From the NCBI GenBank assembly GCA_002348825.1, contig DEBN01000112.1:1-11202 (forward strand): DNA of 11,202 nt. The letters run 5' to 3'. This document shows positions 1 to 7,659 of this stretch, one piece after another. Each line of letters opens with the position of its first letter. Within the stretch, counting starts at the first letter, position 1. Below the pieces are notes generated by a model that had not been told where the DNA came from, searched no databases, and saw only the letters and a list, made by a program, of their open reading frames with translations. This stretch comes from Gammaproteobacteria bacterium UBA2955. GTDB lineage: Bacteria; Pseudomonadota; Gammaproteobacteria; Pseudomonadales; Azotimanducaceae. The position numbers were made by a program, and so were the translations under genes.

Positions 1-165
1 ACTGCTGGCTTCGCGGCGGCGAATTTTAACCATGAAACACCGTTCGATGCGCCTTATATTCTTAGACCACTTGATCCCTTGACCCGTTCATTAGCACACC
101 CTACATTGCCGCAGGCGTGGCTTAGCCTTAGCCGCTTATTCTTTTGTCTACGAGGGGTCCGATGA
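1..165 (+). CDS. Possible C-terminal end of an upstream gene, cut by the window edge
   Basis: This frame is open from the first base to a TGA at 163-165, giving 54 residues, while both other plus frames and the minus frames close early. Its stop overlaps the ATG of the TAXI binding-protein gene at 162 in an ATGA arrangement, as is common for translationally coupled genes. The stretch around residues 10-28 (HETPFDAPYILRPLDPL) looks protein-like, but the last dozen residues (SRLFFCLRGVR) do not resemble anything I know. I do not recognise the family. The frame could also be open by chance, because it is short and a good promoter-like sequence lies inside it. No start is visible. Confidence 0.3.
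   Translation, partial: TAGFAAANFNHETPFDAPYILRPLDPLTRSLAHPTLPQAWLSLSRLFFCLRGVR
79..107 (+). promoter_or_regulatory. Candidate sigma-70 promoter for the TRAP/MFS genes
   Basis: A -35-like TTGACC (79-84, five of six consensus bases) and a -10-like TACATT (102-107, four of six) are separated by exactly 17 bases. Transcription would begin near 114, leaving a leader of about 47 bases before the ATG at 162. A tandem TTAGCC repeat (122-127 and 128-133) lies in that leader. The site was found by eye only and is compatible with, but independent of, the open frame that runs through it. Confidence 0.4.
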
Positions 166-1319
166 GTTCAAGGGTTTTATCTCGACTGCTCACAGCTGCA
201 CTGCTGCTGTGTTTTACTAAACAGGCGCACAGCGCGGACCCAGAATTCGAGCCCAAGTTTCCGCGTACAATGTCTTGGAGCGCCTATAACCTCGGCACCA
301 CCGGCTACAATCAGGCTGTGGCGATAGGTAAAGCCCTGAAAGACAACTACAACGTCAACCTGCGCGTACTCCCTGGCAAAAACGACGTATCCCGGCTGCT
401 ACCCCTACAGCGCGGTCGGGTACAGTTTTCTGCCAATGGCGTCGCCACCTATTTTGGCCAAGAAGGCGTGTTCCAGTTCGCCGGCAAAATCTGGGGGCCG
501 TTGCCGTTGCGACTGGTCATGGCGTCGCATGGCGACAGCAACCAAGCACTGGGCGTCGCCAACGATTTAGGTATAACCAGTTACGCTGATTTGCGCGGCA
601 AACGGGTTCCCTATGTGAGAGGCGCGCCGGCGCTGAATGTGACCACCGAGGCCTTTCTCGCCTGCGGAGGACTAACTTGGGACGATGTGCAACGGGTCGA
701 TTTTCCGGGCTACAACGCCATGTGGACAGGCATCGTAAACGGCCAGGTCGATGCGGCCTACGCCACAACTGTCTCTGGCCCTACGCGAAAGCTCGAAGCT
801 TCACCACGGGGTATATTTTGGCCTGCCGCGCCCCATAACGATGAGGGCTGTTGGCAACGCATGGCCAATGTAGTGCCATTTATGCAAAAACATGTGGCAA
901 CGCGCGGTGCGGCAATCTCCGAGGATAACCCGCACGAGGGCGCGACTTATCCTTACCCCATGCTCATCACCCTAGCCGGGCAAAACGAACAACTGGTGCA
1001 CGACTTAGCCAAGGCAATTCATATTCATTACGACGAATACAAAAATGCAGATCCGGGCAGCATCGGTTGGGCTATGGATCGTCAGAATTTTCAATGGGTA
1101 GTACCGTTTCACGAAGGTGCCGTACGCTACTTTAAATCCATCGGGGTATGGAGCGACGCGGCCGACGCACACAACATTCGATTGATCCAGCGCCAAAGCG
1201 TGTTGGCGACCGCTTGGCAGGCGCATCAAGCCGAAGACCCGGAAGACTTCAGCGCGACGTGGATGACGCGCCGCGCCGCCGCACTGGACGCGGCCGGGTT
1301 CGATCCAATCTGGCGTTAG
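162..1319 (+). CDS. TAXI family TRAP transporter solute-binding protein
   Basis: Periplasmic substrate-capturing subunit of a TRAP transporter of the TAXI (TRAP-associated extracytoplasmic immunogenic) type, predicted to deliver an organic anion to the permease encoded next. The ATG at 162 is preferred over the TTG at 144 because GAGGGG (152-157) sits four bases upstream and the protein then opens with a classic signal peptide: Arg at 4 and 8, a hydrophobic core at about 9-18 and a cleavage site after AHSA at residue 25. The mature part carries the family pattern DLRGKRVPYVRGAP followed by an acidic GGLTWDDV segment and a VNGQVDAAYATT segment, which form the second lobe of the binding cleft. 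At 385 residues it is longer than the usual 310-340, with an extended C-terminal part. It ends in TAG, 24 bases before and in the same frame as the permease start. The ligand cannot be deduced; TAXI proteins with known ligands bind glutamate/glutamine or other carboxylates. Confidence 0.88.
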   Translation: MSSRVLSRLLTAALLLCFTKQAHSADPEFEPKFPRTMSWSAYNLGTTGYNQAVAIGKALKDNYNVNLRVLPGKNDVSRLLPLQRGRVQFSANGVATYFGQEGVFQFAGKIWGPLPLRLVMASHGDSNQALGVANDLGITSYADLRGKRVPYVRGAPALNVTTEAFLACGGLTWDDVQRVDFPGYNAMWTGIVNGQVDAAYATTVSGPTRKLEASPRGIFWPAAPHNDEGCWQRMANVVPFMQKHVATRGAAISEDNPHEGATYPYPMLITLAGQNEQLVHDLAKAIHIHYDEYKNADPGSIGWAMDRQNFQWVVPFHEGAVRYFKSIGVWSDAADAHNIRLIQRQSVLATAWQAHQAEDPEDFSATWMTRRAAALDAAGFDPIWR

Positions 1320-1343
1320 CCCCCCTCAAACCACGAACGGCGC

Positions 1344-3260
1344 ATGCAAACCCTACCGCTCCCCAGCCTTCGCGGCGTCGTCGCCACTCTGGCCGTCTTG
1401 GCACTGCTGCTGGCCATGGACACTTTGCGCCTATTTGGCGATCAGCAGTGGCTGCACGGTATTATCGGTATAGAAACCCAGTATTTTTATGCATTAGCGG
1501 CTCTGCTGGCACCGTGGGCATTCATCATCTATCCAACCAAGTCATGGATCGACTGGCCCCTAGTCGCTTTAAGCATCGCGATTTTATGCGGATTTTTTAT
1601 CACCGCCGAGCAAGCCTTGGATGAGGCTTGGGAGTTCGCCGCTCCCGAGTTGGCCGTCTATGGGGCCATTACCTTGTGGGTCGTTCTATTGGAAGCATTG
1701 AGGCGCGCGGCGGGTTGGCCGCTGTGTATTATCGCCGGCATATTTTCCGTATTGCCGGTCATAACAGAATACATGCCGGGGCCTCTGAACGGCCTGCCGT
1801 CCACCTGGGCAGAAACCGCGTCTTACCACTTTCTTTCTATCGAAAGTGTATTCGGTCTGCCGTTCCGCGCCTTTGCCGAACTGGTGATCGGCTTCGTGGT
1901 CTTCGGCGTGGTGCTGCAACACACCGGCGGTGGTCAATTTTTTCTCGACCTTGCCTTTGCGCTGCTGGGCAGGCAACGCGGCGGGCCCGCCAAGGTCGCT
2001 ATCGTTTCGAGCGGCTTGATGGGCTCGATGAGCGGCAGCGTCGTCACCAATGTGCTCACCACCGGCCAACTGACAATTCCGGCAATGCGCAAATCTGGCA
2101 TGGCACCCCATGTTGCTGGCGGCGTAGAGGCATGCGCTTCCACCGGCGGCGTCCTATTGCCGCCGATCATGGGCTCCACTGCTTTTGTTATGGCAACGTT
2201 ACTGGACATCGCCTATATCGATGTCGCCGCCGCCGCAGCACTACCGGCGGCGCTCTACTTCGCGAGCCTTTATTTACAAATTGACGCCTATGCAGGACGC
2301 GAAGGCGTTACCGGCTTGGCAGCGGAGGACACACCGAATGTACGTAAAACACTCGCTGAAGGCTGGTTTTATTTGGGCGCGTTTGCGCTGCTGATTTTCT
2401 TATTGATTTTCCTGCAACGTGAATCCATCGCTCCGTATTACGCTACCGCAGCTCTGTTGCTGCTGAATCAATTCTCGGGCGCTCATCGTCTTAGTATCGG
2501 CGCCGCCATAGATCTGATGTACGCCGTTGGTAAGTTATTGATCGAACTCGTCGTCGTGCTCGCCGGGGTGGGGCTGATCGTCGGTTCGTTGTCCTTGACT
2601 GGATTAAGCGGCACCTTGGTGAATGACCTACTAAGTTTGGCCGGTGACGACATCGGCCTACTGCTGTTGATGGGCGCGGCCACCAGCTTTGTACTCGGTA
2701 TCGGCATGACGGTAACAGCGGCCTATATATTTTTGGCAGTCGTTCTAGCGCCTGCGCTGGTGAGTCAAAATCTCGACCCTCTAAGCGTGCATCTTTTTAT
2801 CTTGTATTGGGCAATGCTGTCCTACATTACGCCTCCCGTTGCCCTCGGCGCCTACGCCGCGGCTTCTATTGCTGAATCTAATCCGCTACGAACCGGGTTC
2901 GCCGCGATGCGCATGGGCAGCATCATCTACATTATTCCGTTTATTTTCGTACTCGACGTGGCGTTTATTCTGCAAGGGGCTTGGTACGCTTCGTTGCAGG
3001 CCTTTGCAGAAGCGTTGTTCGGCGCATGGCTAATTTGCGCCGGGCTGCAAGGCTACCTGGCGGGATTAGGTAATCTGCACACAAGGTTAACCCGTTGGCT
3101 GGTTGCCTTGGGCGGACTGGCGATTGCGTTGCCGCAACTAAATTGGGTAGTGGAAGCGCCCCCGTCCAACCTCGTGGGTTTGGCCGTCGGCGCAGTTCTC
3201 ATAGGTTCGGCCCTGATCAGCCACCGTCTGCGCAGCCGCACCCATTCTCGAAGCTCATGA
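1344..3260 (+). CDS. TRAP transporter fused permease (DctQM-type, TAXI class)
   Basis: Inner-membrane permease that uses an ion gradient (usually sodium) to import the solute handed over by the binding protein. The 638-residue chain is almost wholly hydrophobic. An N-terminal part of about 150 residues with four or five membrane segments corresponds to the small DctQ subunit, and the remainder to the large DctM subunit. The DctM hallmark is at residues 223-282: GSMSGSVVTNVLTTG, then GGVEACASTGGVLLPPIMG. The pseudo-symmetric second half has GIGMTVTAAYIFLAVVLAP (452-470) and YITPPVALGAYAAASIAES (494-512). Two extra hydrophobic segments close the protein (about 583-627), as often seen in TAXI-type fused permeases. 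Length fits the family (roughly 600-700). No clear Shine-Dalgarno sequence precedes the ATG, so translation may be coupled to the binding-protein gene. The TGA overlaps an ATG at 3257, starting the junction relay to the MFS gene. Confidence 0.92.
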   Translation: MQTLPLPSLRGVVATLAVLALLLAMDTLRLFGDQQWLHGIIGIETQYFYALAALLAPWAFIIYPTKSWIDWPLVALSIAILCGFFITAEQALDEAWEFAAPELAVYGAITLWVVLLEALRRAAGWPLCIIAGIFSVLPVITEYMPGPLNGLPSTWAETASYHFLSIESVFGLPFRAFAELVIGFVVFGVVLQHTGGGQFFLDLAFALLGRQRGGPAKVAIVSSGLMGSMSGSVVTNVLTTGQLTIPAMRKSGMAPHVAGGVEACASTGGVLLPPIMGSTAFVMATLLDIAYIDVAAAAALPAALYFASLYLQIDAYAGREGVTGLAAEDTPNVRKTLAEGWFYLGAFALLIFLLIFLQRESIAPYYATAALLLLNQFSGAHRLSIGAAIDLMYAVGKLLIELVVVLAGVGLIVGSLSLTGLSGTLVNDLLSLAGDDIGLLLLMGAATSFVLGIGMTVTAAYIFLAVVLAPALVSQNLDPLSVHLFILYWAMLSYITPPVALGAYAAASIAESNPLRTGFAAMRMGSIIYIIPFIFVLDVAFILQGAWYASLQAFAEALFGAWLICAGLQGYLAGLGNLHTRLTRWLVALGGLAIALPQLNWVVEAPPSNLVGLAVGAVLIGSALISHRLRSRTHSRSS

Positions 3261-3277
3261 TAACCGACGCTTTATGA
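3257..3277 (+). other. Six-codon mini-ORF bridging the permease and MFS genes
   Basis: An ATG at 3257-3259 overlaps the permease TGA (3258-3260). It opens a frame of six codons (MITDAL) whose TGA (3275-3277) in turn overlaps the MFS ATG (3274-3276), so two ATGA overlaps follow each other 17 bases apart. Neither ATG has an evident Shine-Dalgarno sequence. A possible role, by inference, is to pass terminating ribosomes from the permease to the MFS start. It could equally be chance, as the peptide itself has no recognisable function. Confidence 0.35.
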
Positions 3278-4650
3278 AACTGCTGTTCGGACATGACGGC
3301 CGCCCGCTGTTCTCATCTAAACGCGTTGCTGGCAATTTTATTGTGTTGGTGCTGTGTTCTCAGTTCGCTTTTTCCGTGCTCGCTATGAAAGGCGCGTTAC
3401 TGCCGCAAATGCTAGAGCTGTGGCAGATCTCGAAGACCCAATTTGGTCTGCTGATGTCAATCTACGGCATTGTCCATAACGTCTTTTATTTGGCCTTGGC
3501 CTGGGCTCAAGATCGTTTTTCACCGCGCCTGCTGATTCCAGTCAATATGGTACTCGGGGGCGTGACAACATTTTTTCTTGGCCAGACCAACGACTTCCTA
3601 ACCCTGTGCTTTTTGTTCGTCATGTTGTCTTTATGGTGTGAGGGTGCATTTTGGCCGGCGGTGTTGTCCAGCGTTCGCAAGTCGACCTCAGACAGCAACC
3701 AAGGCAAAATTTTTGGCCTGCTTGAGGGCGGACGCGGCGGCATCGAACTGCTGCAGAACACGCTCACCGTGGGCCTCTACACTTTTCTCGGCTACAGCCT
3801 GCTGGGGTTAGAAATAGCCTTTATGGTTAATGCCGGAGTCATGATCATTCTCGGCATCGCTGCGTGGTTTATGCTGCCCAAGGCAACCCTGCTGAAATCC
3901 GGTGACGATCGGGGCGCCGCTAATCGTGAGGTTCTCGCGGGCATGTCGATGACACTGCGCCTGCCTGAGGTATGGCTGGCGGGCTTCGCTGGCTTCACCG
4001 TCTACCTCGCCTATACCTCTATGCCGTTTTTTCTGACCTATCTGCAAGATCTCCACGCGCTGCCAGTATTGGCTATTTCTATCTTTGGCATTGTTTCGAC
4101 ATCCGCGGGGCGGATTGGCATCGCGCTGCCTTCAGGCTTTATTGCCGATCGTTTCTTTGGCGGCGCCAGCGGCGGCCTGCGCTCCGGCTTACTGGGAGTA
4201 GCGATCATCGCAGCTTTCACCATCGCGCTGACCCTCAGTGGTGGCGGCGCCTGGACCGCCATGGTGCTGATGAGCATGCTCTCCGTGCTGTTCTTTTTTA
4301 TGCGCGCTCTGTACTTCGCTCCTTTTGGCGAAATGGGCTTACCGCCGCGATTTTCCGGCTCCGTGATTGCTGTAGCGGCGTTCATTATTTATCTGCCGTC
4401 TTCTTTCGCCTATTTGTTATGGGGGTTTATTCTCGACTACTTCCCGGGCGCTGCGGGGTATGCCCTAATGTTCGGTACCCTTGGTGTGATGGCGGTAGCC
4501 GGCGCTTGGGTTGCGCACCGTTTGCACACCCGTATTTTGGGAGGCACCGCAGTTCGTATCAGCGCGCGCCTCGCAGCGATCGACGCGAAATTGGGTCTGG
4601 TCGGCGATGAAAAGACCCTCAGCGCCTTGGTGGATGAACAACAGCAGTAA
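3274..4650 (+). CDS. Major facilitator superfamily (MFS) transporter
   Basis: Secondary transporter of 458 residues with about twelve hydrophobic segments in two six-helix halves (first half about 19-203, second about 232-416), joined by a polar loop near 204-230 that contains KSGDDRGAANRE. Loop 2-3 carries the MFS motif A remnant DRFSPR (80-85), mirrored by GFIADRF (288-294) in the second half. A charged EGGRGG (151-156) after QGKIFGLL is reminiscent of the YihN/YqcE branch; that comparison is from memory and the substrate is unknown. The polar C-terminal tail (about 417-458) should be cytoplasmic. The next in-frame Met (37) lies inside the first helix, so the ATG at 3274 is the sensible start despite lacking a clear ribosome binding site; the ATGA overlap upstream may supply ribosomes. 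It follows the TRAP genes and probably shares their transcript, so it may handle a related substrate or export a product. Its stop faces the azurin gene 49 bases away. Confidence 0.88.
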   Translation: MKLLFGHDGRPLFSSKRVAGNFIVLVLCSQFAFSVLAMKGALLPQMLELWQISKTQFGLLMSIYGIVHNVFYLALAWAQDRFSPRLLIPVNMVLGGVTTFFLGQTNDFLTLCFLFVMLSLWCEGAFWPAVLSSVRKSTSDSNQGKIFGLLEGGRGGIELLQNTLTVGLYTFLGYSLLGLEIAFMVNAGVMIILGIAAWFMLPKATLLKSGDDRGAANREVLAGMSMTLRLPEVWLAGFAGFTVYLAYTSMPFFLTYLQDLHALPVLAISIFGIVSTSAGRIGIALPSGFIADRFFGGASGGLRSGLLGVAIIAAFTIALTLSGGGAWTAMVLMSMLSVLFFFMRALYFAPFGEMGLPPRFSGSVIAVAAFIIYLPSSFAYLLWGFILDYFPGAAGYALMFGTLGVMAVAGAWVAHRLHTRILGGTAVRISARLAAIDAKLGLVGDEKTLSALVDEQQQ

Positions 4651-4699
4651 CGCTGCCCAACTTCTTTTTGCCTAACGACCTGGCCGAGGGTTCTGGACT

Positions 4700-5155
4700 T
4701 TACGCCGCGAGTTTAAACTTACCTTGCATAACGAATGAGTGCCCCGGAAATGTGCAGAAGAACGTGTAATCGCCGCCAACGGCCAGATCGGCAACAGAAA
4801 ATTCCACGCTCGTGGACTCGCCACCGCCAATGATGGCCGTCGCCGCGATGACTCTTGCGTCGCCGCTCTTAACGTAAGCGCTGGCGGCACCGGCGCTCAT
4901 CCCATCCCCAGCCACACCTTGCACATCAGCAGTTTTGGCAAGCACCCAATTATGACCCATAACCTGAGCATTCATTTTACCCACATGATTGAGGGTTACC
5001 TTAACGCTGGAGCACGACGCCGAGGCGGTTATTTCCGCAACATCAAATTTCAGTAAGTCGCCTGCGCCGACGGTAAATTCGCAATCTGCTGCCAACACAG
5101 GTTGAGCGACCACCGAGGTGAAAAGCAGGGCCATGATACGAAGCAAATTTCTCAT
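4700..5155 (-). CDS. azu: Azurin, type 1 blue copper protein
   Basis: Small periplasmic electron carrier. The ATG at 5155 is chosen because AAAGGA (5167-5162) lies six bases upstream and the product opens with a signal peptide (MRNLLRIMALLFTSVVAQPVLA). Cleavage after residue 22 gives a mature protein starting Ala-Asp-Cys, like Ala-Glu-Cys in Pseudomonas azurin, and 129 residues against 128. Using mature numbering, every key residue falls in register: disulfide Cys3-Cys26, His35, copper ligands Gly45 and His46 (MGHNW), Cys112, His117 and Met121 (FFCTFPGHSFVM), plus Trp48. Met13 and His83 of the Pseudomonas protein are Leu and Ala here. Azurins pass electrons between c-type cytochromes, nitrite reductase or aromatic amine dehydrogenase; no such partner is in the window. 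A longer reading from 5224 would put 23 residues ahead of the signal peptide and is rejected. The gene stands 190 bases after the acylase cluster and is probably transcribed on its own, though I see no convincing promoter or terminator. Confidence 0.96.
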   Translation of the reverse strand: MRNLLRIMALLFTSVVAQPVLAADCEFTVGAGDLLKFDVAEITASASCSSVKVTLNHVGKMNAQVMGHNWVLAKTADVQGVAGDGMSAGAASAYVKSGDARVIAATAIIGGGESTSVEFSVADLAVGGDYTFFCTFPGHSFVMQGKFKLAA

Positions 5156-5345
5156 AGTTAATCCTTTGATTTGATACACGATCAGCCAGCGCGTCGTTGC
5201 TACGCAGGCCTGAGCTACCGCCACACTACACCTGGCAGGGTTGCAACACAGGACCCCTACCGCAAGTATTTAGCGCGTCCAGTTCTTGTCGAAGGCGAGC
5301 TGCAAATACCGCGCCCTCCGAGCGCGTGCGCGGCGCAGGATGTAC
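5156..5345 (-). promoter_or_regulatory. Gap between acylase and azurin, likely holding the azurin promoter
   Basis: These 190 bases contain no convincing gene. Besides the azurin ribosome binding site (5162-5167) there is an imperfect FNR/ANR-like inverted repeat at 5171-5185 (TTGAT, five bases, ATCAG on the plus strand). Its spacer is five rather than four bases and it lies very close to the start codon, so a role is doubtful. Two eight-base palindromes also occur, CAGGCCTG (5205-5212) and GTTGCAAC (5240-5247). A GC-rich stretch near 5310-5338 could fold but lacks a following T-run in either direction, so I do not call a terminator. No clear sigma-70 pair was found. Confidence 0.4.
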
Positions 5346-7625
5346 TCAATCAGTAAAGGTCCAAGTCTCAATTTCATCTATCTCATCTCGCTGCAGTTGC
5401 AATGTGAAATATTCACCCGTCAACCATATGGGATAGTGATTTGTCGCCAGCGGCGAGCCCGCGCGACCCCCGTTACCTCCGGCAATGACGAAGCGTGCCC
5501 GACTCGTGTCCCCCAAATCCACCACTAACCTATAAGCAGGGCCGTGGTAAACCCGGCAGGCGATCTCGCCGCTCCCATTGGCAGCATCACCCGGCCCTTT
5601 GCCCATATGCATGGCCATACCCAGTGTAGTGGCACTACCACCGATTTCGTCGGGACCAACGGTCATTGCGGCCCAAGCGGGATGCTCCTGCAACCGGTGC
5701 GCGAACGCTACCTGATGTAAATCCCCCCAACGCCAGCGTTGTGGATCGTCACCGAGGCTTTGCTTTACCCGCATCACCACACCCGCCATTTCCGCACAGA
5801 TTGTTTGGTTCAGTAATTCGGCATGAGGCGCCCAAGGCGACCCGGGTTGCATAAAACTGGCAATATCGAAGCGATTGAGTCCCGGTGCCGCCGCAGGCAG
5901 CAACTTGATGAGATCATCCTGCAGCGCTGCGTGCATAAACTTACGCGGCCAAAATCGATCTAAAAAGGGGTAATACAGGCATGCTGCCGCAGAATCCGCT
6001 GTAGCCCGCAAATCCCAGGATCCAAGTACCTCCATCGCGAGCTGAACATCGGGCTCGTCACTGCTCCCCAACACACGCAACAACTCGGGGACCATCTGTC
6101 GAGCCCGCAGGTCAGTGAGATCGAGCTGCATCTGACAAAAATCCGCAACGCTGAATTTGGATTTTTCCCCTAACAATTCGCGAATGCGGTCTGCGCGTGC
6201 ACTATGAGCTGGGAAATTGTGGATATAAAAATCCCCAGCTTCACCCATGGTGTCATTATTGGCCGTCAGACTGGTGCCGTCCGCAGGATTGCGTTCTACA
6301 GTCAGTTGCTCGGCCGTCGATAATTCGAAGTCGTGTTCCCGCTGCCAGCCGGCCAGCGGTACCGATCCCGTAACACCGCAGCGCACGGGCGTTGTCGTCG
6401 CGATGTAGCGCTGCAAATTACTGGCTTTGTCGACACAGATAATATTGTTCACGAGCGGGCAAACATCGTTTTCAAACATCAAATCACCGAACTCTTGCGC
6501 CGAGTTCGCAGTGGGCAACAGCGCTAATGCACCGGCAGAGGTTGGAACATCACGCAGCGACCAATACAGGCTGGTTTGGAAGTCTTCGGGAACCGTGCTC
6601 GCTAAGCCCAACTCCTGCATAAGCGGTTCGAGCAGTACTCCATGTTGGGTGCTTTGAATTTCTATCTGACGACGCTGGCCACCTTTAACTTCTATCGACT
6701 CAGTTCTTTTCTCGATCGGCCGCCAACCGTCTGCTGAGCGGTATTGGGCGCGCTCCACCTGCTCTACAAACAAGTCATAGCAGTCGATAAACCCTGTTGT
6801 AAGCCCCCATGCCAGTTGATTCGTGAAGCCCATCATAAAGTACGGCACGCCTGGAAACGCTGCACCAAAGGCGTCCCAGTCGCCCGCATGCAAGTGCACA
6901 TAAAAGAATGTATTGGGAATGGTATGCGGCTGGTGCGGGTCTGTAGCCAACATCGGATAACCGCTTTGCGATCGCTCGGCGGTGACCGCCCAGTTATTGC
7001 TGCCGGAGAAGTCGGGCACCCTGACTTCGGGGTAAGCCAACTCGATCATCTTCGGATCAATACGCTGCAACGGCTCCTTCAGCAGCTGAATCTGCGCGCT
7101 GTCCTGAGACGACAGGTGTAGCACATGATCACGAAAGTAGTCCACGCCGTGAGTGGCCATCAGGCGGCCCAACAGCAGTTTTTCGGTCCAGCTTTTATGC
7201 TGAAACCACGAGGTGAAACGATACCGCGCGGCAATGTCGTCCAGCGAAAACAGGCGCGGTTCCGCGCCGGCGTGGACAAACTCTGGCGGCACCTCGTCCA
7301 GTGCACTAACGTATGCATTCAACCCGTCCAGATAGGCGCTGGCCACCCAGTCGCCGGGACTTACCGGTCTTGATGTCAGGCCGCCATGGACATTGAACGC
7401 TCTTTGCATGGCGTCTTGCGCCACAAATCGTTCACCCAGCAGCGCCGCCGCCTGACCGTTTGCATAGGCGCAGCTGAGATGGATCTGCCACAGCCGCTCG
7501 TACCCAGCCGCATAGCCCATGCCGCGATAGGCATCAGCCACCGTCTGCGCCCAAACATGCGCAACGCCTAAGTTATCCCAGGACAGCTCAAACCCGGCGT
7601 CGACGCCTTTAATAACTCGCTGCAT
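5346..7625 (-). CDS. Penicillin acylase family protein lacking an export signal
   Basis: Predicted N-terminal-nucleophile amide hydrolase of 759 residues that would self-cleave into an alpha chain (about 1-208) and a beta chain beginning at Ser209 in GSNNWAV. Supporting family features in order: GVAHVWA near the N-terminus, the GYERLWQIHL and ANGQAAALLGERF block (41-67), TDPHQP (228-233) just after the nucleophile, GFTNQLAWGLTTG (266-278), TANNDTMG (454-461; the Asn pair fits the oxyanion-hole position), and WRWGDLHQVAFAH with a GGSATT segment near the end. Unlike most of the family there is no signal peptide: the protein begins MQRVIKGVDAGFELSW. AGGGGGA five bases upstream supports this ATG, and an in-frame TAG at 7637-7635 excludes any earlier start, so the enzyme should act in the cytoplasm. 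It lies 34 bases after the PvdQ-like acylase in an apparent operon but differs from it in length, start and motifs, so it is not a recent duplicate. The substrate is unknown: beta-lactam side chains, N-acyl amino acids and acyl-homoserine lactones are all possible. Confidence 0.9.
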   Translation of the reverse strand: MQRVIKGVDAGFELSWDNLGVAHVWAQTVADAYRGMGYAAGYERLWQIHLSCAYANGQAAALLGERFVAQDAMQRAFNVHGGLTSRPVSPGDWVASAYLDGLNAYVSALDEVPPEFVHAGAEPRLFSLDDIAARYRFTSWFQHKSWTEKLLLGRLMATHGVDYFRDHVLHLSSQDSAQIQLLKEPLQRIDPKMIELAYPEVRVPDFSGSNNWAVTAERSQSGYPMLATDPHQPHTIPNTFFYVHLHAGDWDAFGAAFPGVPYFMMGFTNQLAWGLTTGFIDCYDLFVEQVERAQYRSADGWRPIEKRTESIEVKGGQRRQIEIQSTQHGVLLEPLMQELGLASTVPEDFQTSLYWSLRDVPTSAGALALLPTANSAQEFGDLMFENDVCPLVNNIICVDKASNLQRYIATTTPVRCGVTGSVPLAGWQREHDFELSTAEQLTVERNPADGTSLTANNDTMGEAGDFYIHNFPAHSARADRIRELLGEKSKFSVADFCQMQLDLTDLRARQMVPELLRVLGSSDEPDVQLAMEVLGSWDLRATADSAAACLYYPFLDRFWPRKFMHAALQDDLIKLLPAAAPGLNRFDIASFMQPGSPWAPHAELLNQTICAEMAGVVMRVKQSLGDDPQRWRWGDLHQVAFAHRLQEHPAWAAMTVGPDEIGGSATTLGMAMHMGKGPGDAANGSGEIACRVYHGPAYRLVVDLGDTSRARFVIAGGNGGRAGSPLATNHYPIWLTGEYFTLQLQRDEIDEIETWTFTD

Positions 7626-7659
7626 GACTTCCCCCTAGCTGCTATGACACACGGCTGGC

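Noticed and set aside
1148..1624. Plus-strand open frame of 158 codons across the TAXI/permease junction
   Set aside because: It overlaps two well-supported genes in another frame, and its Arg/Pro-rich product is typical of a shadow frame.
4644..4669. Intrinsic terminator after the MFS gene (GCAG/CTGC stem, then CTTCTTTTT)
   Set aside because: The stem is only four base pairs, overlaps the stop codon and is separated from the T-run by several bases, so it is too weak to call.
4739..5056. Plus-strand open frame of 105 codons opposite azurin
   Set aside because: It is antisense to a complete azurin with every copper ligand in register, and shows no recognisable domain.
5171..5185. FNR/ANR box upstream of azurin (TTGAT, five bases, ATCAG on the plus strand)
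   Set aside because: The spacer is five bases instead of four, one half-site is imperfect, and the site lies only about 16 bases before the start codon, where an activator would not normally bind.
4700..5224. Azurin start at 5224
   Set aside because: It would add 23 residues ahead of a normal signal peptide and lacks the AAAGGA site that precedes the ATG at 5155.
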